A stretch of 25,715 nucleotides of DNA from DATNFP01 sp035606335. GTDB taxonomy: Bacteria; Bacteroidota; Bacteroidia; Chitinophagales; Chitinophagaceae. The stretch covers positions 1 through 25,715 of the forward strand of contig DATNFP010000047.1 of assembly GCA_035606335.1 (NCBI GenBank), in the 5' to 3' direction. The position numbers and the translations under genes are program-made. Below the pieces are notes generated by a model. It worked only from the letters and a program-made list of their open reading frames with translations. It had not been told where the DNA came from and ran no database searches. Positions 21,883 through 25,715 of this stretch are shown here, piece by piece (within the stretch, counting starts at the first letter, position 1; the number at the start of each line of letters is the position of its first letter).

Positions 21883-21997
21883 ATGCAGCTTTATTTCTCA
21901 TTGTTCATAACATGTGCATTTCATATATCATTAATATTGGGGTAATGTGCTGATAACAATTTTATGGGTATCTTTAGTATAATTAAATTTTATACGT

Positions 21998-22471
21998 ATG
22001 ATATGGCGAACCTTTAGCGGAGACCCACTGAAACTGCCAGTGAAAAAGGCTGTAGAAGAGGCTATCATCAGGGAGACAAAAGCAGGTTATCATCTTAAAG
22101 TATGCATCGGTACTGACTCACAGGTGCGTGCTGCTGAAACCGAATTTGCGACAGTAATCGTTTTTCTGCGTGAAAAGCACGGTGGTTTTATGTTCATTCA
22201 AAATGATAAGACACGCCAGCCTTACACAATTAAAGAACGGATGCTGGTTGAGGTAGCAAGAAGTATCGAAATTGCTTATGAGTTGTGTGATTTGTTTAAC
22301 AAGTATGATGTGGATATGGAAGTGCATGCAGACATTAACACAAATCCCCAGTTCAAAAGTAATGAGGCATTACGTGAGGCTATGGGGTATATCCTCGGTA
22401 TGGGTTTTGCTTTTAAAGCCAAACCTGAAGCTTTTGCAAGCAGCAGTTGTGCCAATAAGATCGTGAACTGA
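21998..22471 (+). CDS. YkuK-family (DUF458) RNase H-like protein
   Basis: 157 residues. The N-terminal strand with G38-T-D-S-Q, the A-D-I-N element near residue 110 and the closing block G-M-G-F-A-F-K-A-K-P-E-A-F-A-S-S-S-C-A-N-K are characteristic of the DUF458/YkuK family, predicted to have an RNase H fold. The acidic residues D40 and D-in-ADIN would be metal ligands if it is a nuclease, but no activity is established for the family. Cytoplasmic, no signal peptide. The gene stands alone; a TATCTTTA at 21969-21976 could be its -7 box (one mismatch). Confidence 0.88.
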   Translation: MIWRTFSGDPLKLPVKKAVEEAIIRETKAGYHLKVCIGTDSQVRAAETEFATVIVFLREKHGGFMFIQNDKTRQPYTIKERMLVEVARSIEIAYELCDLFNKYDVDMEVHADINTNPQFKSNEALREAMGYILGMGFAFKAKPEAFASSSCANKIVN

Positions 22472-22692
22472 TCCTGCCTTATTTCTGTTAGTTTGCCGGG
22501 GAGAAAACCGCTCCTCAAATATACTTCTCTCTTCTTTATATAACATATTAATTTTAATAATTACCAGTTCAGAAGCTATTTTTCCTTCCTGCTCTTTTTA
22601 TTTCCTCAGTCCTCTATGTAGTAGGTAAAAAAGCGTTAAATTTACTACAAACCATATCTGCGTATTACGTTTTGCATGCAACTAATTAAAAT

Positions 22693-25600
22693 ATGAAGCT
22701 TTTCTACCTGCTATATTGTTTTTTATTTCTTCCATTCCTGGTTATAGGACAATCGCAAAACGATCAGAATAATATTTTTAAGGATTTAAATAATCAACAA
22801 TACTATACCTCGCTGGAGTTTGTAGAAAATATGGGGCAATGGGAAGGCCCTTTTAAATATCAGGCAACAACAAATCACGGGGATGTTTACCTGGAAACAC
22901 ATGGATTTACATTTCTCGTTGGTGCCGACGATAATGATGCTAATATTGATGCATATCATCACGGCTACACTTCTGTTCGGCCTGTATTAAAATTTCATTC
23001 TTACAATCTTATATTCGAAGGTTCCAATACGCCTGTAATAACAGGTAGTAAACAAGAAGAATTTTATTGTAATTATTTCCTGGGAAAAGACAAGTCAAAG
23101 TGGAAAACAAAAATTCATCCATGTCTGGCTGTTGACTATGCCAATCTGTATAATGGGATAGATATGCATGTTTCTTCCGACAAGGGCAATATGGAATATG
23201 AATTGATTGTAAATCCTCAAGCCGATGCCTCACAAATACAAACGCGTTACAAAGGACAGAACTCACTTAAAATACAGGATGGCAATTTAATTGTCGGAAC
23301 TTCTGTAGGTCCCATTACAGAATTGAAACCTTATGCATACCAGTATGTCAATGGGTTACTTAGCCAGGTATTATGTAAATACAAATTAAAAAATGACCTA
23401 ATCACATACTCTTTTCCCGATGGGTATGATAAAAGCAAACCTTTAATTATTGATCCCACCGTTGTATTTGCAACGTTCAGTGGTTCAACAGCCGACAACT
23501 GGGGCTACACAGCTACTTACGATGAACATGGGAACTTTTATAACGGTGGTATTGTCCACTACTTTAGTTCTTCAAGTACGTTCATTGTAACTCCGGGAGC
23601 CTTTCAATCTACTTTCAATGGTGGTGTAGACGATCCATTATCAGATTATGTACTATTACCGTCGGGATATCAGGTAGATACAAACAGAACAAATGGCACG
23701 GGTTATTCAGAAGATATAGGGCTGGTAAAATATAATTCTACAGGCTCTACAAGAATATGGGCAACTTTCCTTGGCGGCACTAACAATGAAACACCTCATA
23801 GTCTTATTGTAGATTCATCAGACGATCTGATCATTGCAGGCCGCACTTACTCACACGATTTTCCTGTCACTTCAGGTTCATATGACACTTCGTTCAATGG
23901 TGGTAACTGTGACATATTTGTTGCAAAGCTTGATGAATCCGGAAGCATCCTTCTCGGTTCTACATACATTGGCGGCAGCGATGATGACGGAGTAAATTTT
24001 CATCCGGCTGAATTCATGTTTGGGAATTTAAAACACAATTATGGCGACGATGCACGTAGCGAAGTATTGATTGACCGAAATCAGAATATTTATGTTACAG
24101 CAGCTACATTGTCCACCGACTTTCCTGTAACATCCGATGCATATCAGAAAAAATTAGCCGGAGCTCAGGATGCAGTCGTTTTCAAACTCAGTAGCGATTT
24201 ATCTTCATTAGTTTGGAGTACTTATTTAGGTGGCAGCCAGGATGATGCCGGCTATGTGCTCGACCTGGATACAGACCAAAGCCATCTGTATGTGGCTGGT
24301 GGTACTATGAGTAGCGATTTTCCATCTACTTCGGGCACATTAAATCCTGCTTTTCTTGGAGACATTGATGGGTTTCTTGTGAAATTTTTGAACAGCCCAC
24401 CTTATACGCTCCAAAGAGGTACATTTATTGGAACTAATGATTCAGATCAGGTTTATGGGGTGCAAGTGGATTTAAATAATGGTGTTTATGTGATGGGACA
24501 ATCGCTTGGGGGCCGCTTTCCCGTTACTGCCGGGGTATATTCTAATCCTCACTCCACGCAATTTGTTATGAAGCTGGATAGCAATCTTACTACTGATATC
24601 TTTTCAACTATCTATGGTTCCGGTGACTCAACACATACCAATATCTCACCTGTTGCATTTCTCGTCGATACCTGCGAAAACATATATATATCGGGTTGGG
24701 GTGGTGTTCTTATAGACGGTATCGGATTCCCTTCCTCTACCGGCAGCACAAATGATATGCCTATCACATCAGACGCTGCACAAAAGACTACGGATGGACA
24801 TGACTTTTATTTTATTGTCTTTAGCAAAAATGCTTTAAGCTTATTATACGCCACTTATATGGGAGGGACGGGACCTGTAGGTGAGCACGTAGATGGTGGT
24901 ACCAGCCGTTTTGATAAGAATGGCGTAGTATACCAGGCGATATGTGGCGGATGCGGTGGGTCTTCAAGCTTCCCGACCACGCCAGGTGCATGGAGCACTA
25001 CAAACAAAAGTGGCAACTGCAACGAAATAGCATTAAAAATAGCATTTAATTTAAGTGCGGTAAAAGCAAAGGCCAATGCTTCGCCAACCACAAAGGGCTG
25101 TGCTCCTTTTACAGTAGATTTTAAGGACTCTACAATAAATGCTACAAGCTACTCCTGGGAATTTGGTGATGGAGGTACAGATACTGTAAAGGAACCGACA
25201 CATACTTTTAATAGCGGTGGGGTATATAACGTGCGTCTGGTTGCATACAACCCTAATGCATGTAAAGAATATGATACTGTATTTATAAAGATTACTGTTG
25301 ACACAAATGATATAAGTCCTGCATTTACTTACAAGATCCTGGATAGCTGTAAAACATTTACCGTGGCATTTACCAATACCTCCGGTTGCAGCGGCTCCGA
25401 TTCTGCTATTACAAAGTTTGTATGGCTTTATGGGGACGGCACCAGTTTTAACGGTGTAAACTCTCCCATACATGCTTATCCCGGCGCAGGTACATATACC
25501 ACCGACCTGGTAATGATAGATACTACTGCCTGTAATTCACCCGATACGGTAAAACAGACTTTCCAGTTCAATGGTCTTAGAGTTGCAGCAGGCTTTGGTG

Positions 25601-25715
25601 GCCCTGATAGTCTCTGTAAATCTTCTGTGGCCAACTTCACTGATTCTTCGGTAAATGGTACAACTTATCAATGGTATTTTGGAGATGGGCAAAGCGCAAG
25701 CACAAACGTACCCGC
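22693..25715 (+). CDS. Large secreted DUF7948/propeller/PKD protein, 3'-truncated
   Basis: The frame is open for 1007 codons from ATG 22693 to the right edge, without a stop. Signal peptide MKLFYLLYCFLFLPFLVIGQ (1-20). Residues about 40-255 form a DUF7948-type domain (F-V-E-N-M-G-Q-W-E opening; L-Y-N-G-I-D-M-H; ends I-I-D-P-T-V-V-F). Next come seven SBBP-like repeats marked by (D/R/S)-(F/M)-P-x-T-x-(G/D) or a variant at residues 296, 389, 476, 542, 608, 688 and 759, typically preceded by Y-V-A-G-like and followed by D-x-F-V-x-K-L text. From about 795 at least three PKD domains start, with W-E-F-G-D-G, W-L-Y-G-D-G and W-Y-F-G-D-G. Proteins of this plan in Bacteroidota are usually several thousand residues long and end in a T9SS type B (gliding-motility-associated) domain; that end is outside the window. 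Probably a surface adhesin-like or matrix protein. Confidence 0.92.
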   Translation, partial: MKLFYLLYCFLFLPFLVIGQSQNDQNNIFKDLNNQQYYTSLEFVENMGQWEGPFKYQATTNHGDVYLETHGFTFLVGADDNDANIDAYHHGYTSVRPVLKFHSYNLIFEGSNTPVITGSKQEEFYCNYFLGKDKSKWKTKIHPCLAVDYANLYNGIDMHVSSDKGNMEYELIVNPQADASQIQTRYKGQNSLKIQDGNLIVGTSVGPITELKPYAYQYVNGLLSQVLCKYKLKNDLITYSFPDGYDKSKPLIIDPTVVFATFSGSTADNWGYTATYDEHGNFYNGGIVHYFSSSSTFIVTPGAFQSTFNGGVDDPLSDYVLLPSGYQVDTNRTNGTGYSEDIGLVKYNSTGSTRIWATFLGGTNNETPHSLIVDSSDDLIIAGRTYSHDFPVTSGSYDTSFNGGNCDIFVAKLDESGSILLGSTYIGGSDDDGVNFHPAEFMFGNLKHNYGDDARSEVLIDRNQNIYVTAATLSTDFPVTSDAYQKKLAGAQDAVVFKLSSDLSSLVWSTYLGGSQDDAGYVLDLDTDQSHLYVAGGTMSSDFPSTSGTLNPAFLGDIDGFLVKFLNSPPYTLQRGTFIGTNDSDQVYGVQVDLNNGVYVMGQSLGGRFPVTAGVYSNPHSTQFVMKLDSNLTTDIFSTIYGSGDSTHTNISPVAFLVDTCENIYISGWGGVLIDGIGFPSSTGSTNDMPITSDAAQKTTDGHDFYFIVFSKNALSLLYATYMGGTGPVGEHVDGGTSRFDKNGVVYQAICGGCGGSSSFPTTPGAWSTTNKSGNCNEIALKIAFNLSAVKAKANASPTTKGCAPFTVDFKDSTINATSYSWEFGDGGTDTVKEPTHTFNSGGVYNVRLVAYNPNACKEYDTVFIKITVDTNDISPAFTYKILDSCKTFTVAFTNTSGCSGSDSAITKFVWLYGDGTSFNGVNSPIHAYPGAGTYTTDLVMIDTTACNSPDTVKQTFQFNGLRVAAGFGGPDSLCKSSVANFTDSSVNGTTYQWYFGDGQSASTNVP

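Noticed and set aside
22472..22692. Terminator or riboswitch between the YkuK gene and the large PKD gene
   Set aside because: GGGGAG/CTCCTC can pair only partly and has no T-run; the -7-like TTACGTTTTG near 22666 has one base too many. Otherwise AT-rich with no structure I can support.
1..25715. tRNA, rRNA, CRISPR, insertion sequence, prophage or integration site
   Set aside because: No cloverleaf-like or rRNA-like stretch, no spaced direct repeats, no transposase/integrase motifs and no terminal inverted repeats were seen; gene order and base composition look uniform.

Overview
The window reads as a chromosomal segment of a Bacteroidota bacterium, most likely of the Chitinophagales/Chitinophagaceae type. 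The grounds are: a PorZ-like component and C-terminal sorting domains of the type IX secretion system (T9SS), the families DUF2911, DUF4394 and DUF7948/PKD, secreted proteins whose signal peptides end in A-Q or S-Q, weak or absent Shine-Dalgarno sequences, and several TAnnTTTG-type -7 promoter boxes. The genus assignment is inference. I saw no rRNA, tRNA, CRISPR array, transposase or phage gene. Coding density is high and no gap between genes exceeds about 280 bases.

Layout. (1) 1-3429, plus strand: the end of a copper-resistance operon, with the 5'-truncated Cu(+)-exporting P-type ATPase CopA, a Met-rich outer-membrane-like protein and an exported HMA-domain protein, closed by a strong bidirectional terminator. 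(2) 3479-11142, minus strand: a run of housekeeping and envelope genes, namely a YkgJ-type Cys-cluster protein, the peroxiredoxin Bcp, a secreted M23 peptidase, RecO, PorZ, a secreted protein of unknown function and an omega-amidase-like nitrilase. PorZ-RecO, M23-Bcp and nitrilase-unknown are tightly spaced pairs. (3) 11206-11901, plus: a secreted protein with two lipocalin-like modules. (4) 11910-15901, minus: photolyase, a TetR regulator and a UbiD-family decarboxylase. Two palindromes with the same GAATA-N2-TATTC core flank tetR. (5) 16086-18000, plus: a small unknown protein and an unusual four-helix membrane protein. (6) 18091-20094, minus: a duplicated DUF4394 protein with a T9SS tail. 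(7) 20340-25715, plus: a DUF2911 protein, a flavin reductase-family protein, a YkuK/RNase H-like protein and the first 1007 codons of a very large secreted protein (DUF7948, seven propeller-like repeats, PKD domains) that runs off the right edge.

How the genes fit together. The copper genes form a plausible route across both membranes: CopA exports Cu(+) from the cytoplasm, the HMA protein could carry it in the periplasm, and the Met-rich protein could bind or pass it at the outer membrane. PorZ belongs to the T9SS attachment machinery, and the DUF4394 protein (certainly) and the large PKD protein (probably) are cargo of that pathway. The most interesting leads are the palindrome pair around tetR with the photolyase behind it, the 35-bp inverted repeat in the ubiD upstream region, the membrane protein with a beta domain predicted on the cytoplasmic side, and the copper cluster's uncharacterised Met-rich protein. 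No clearly new defence or mobile system is visible.
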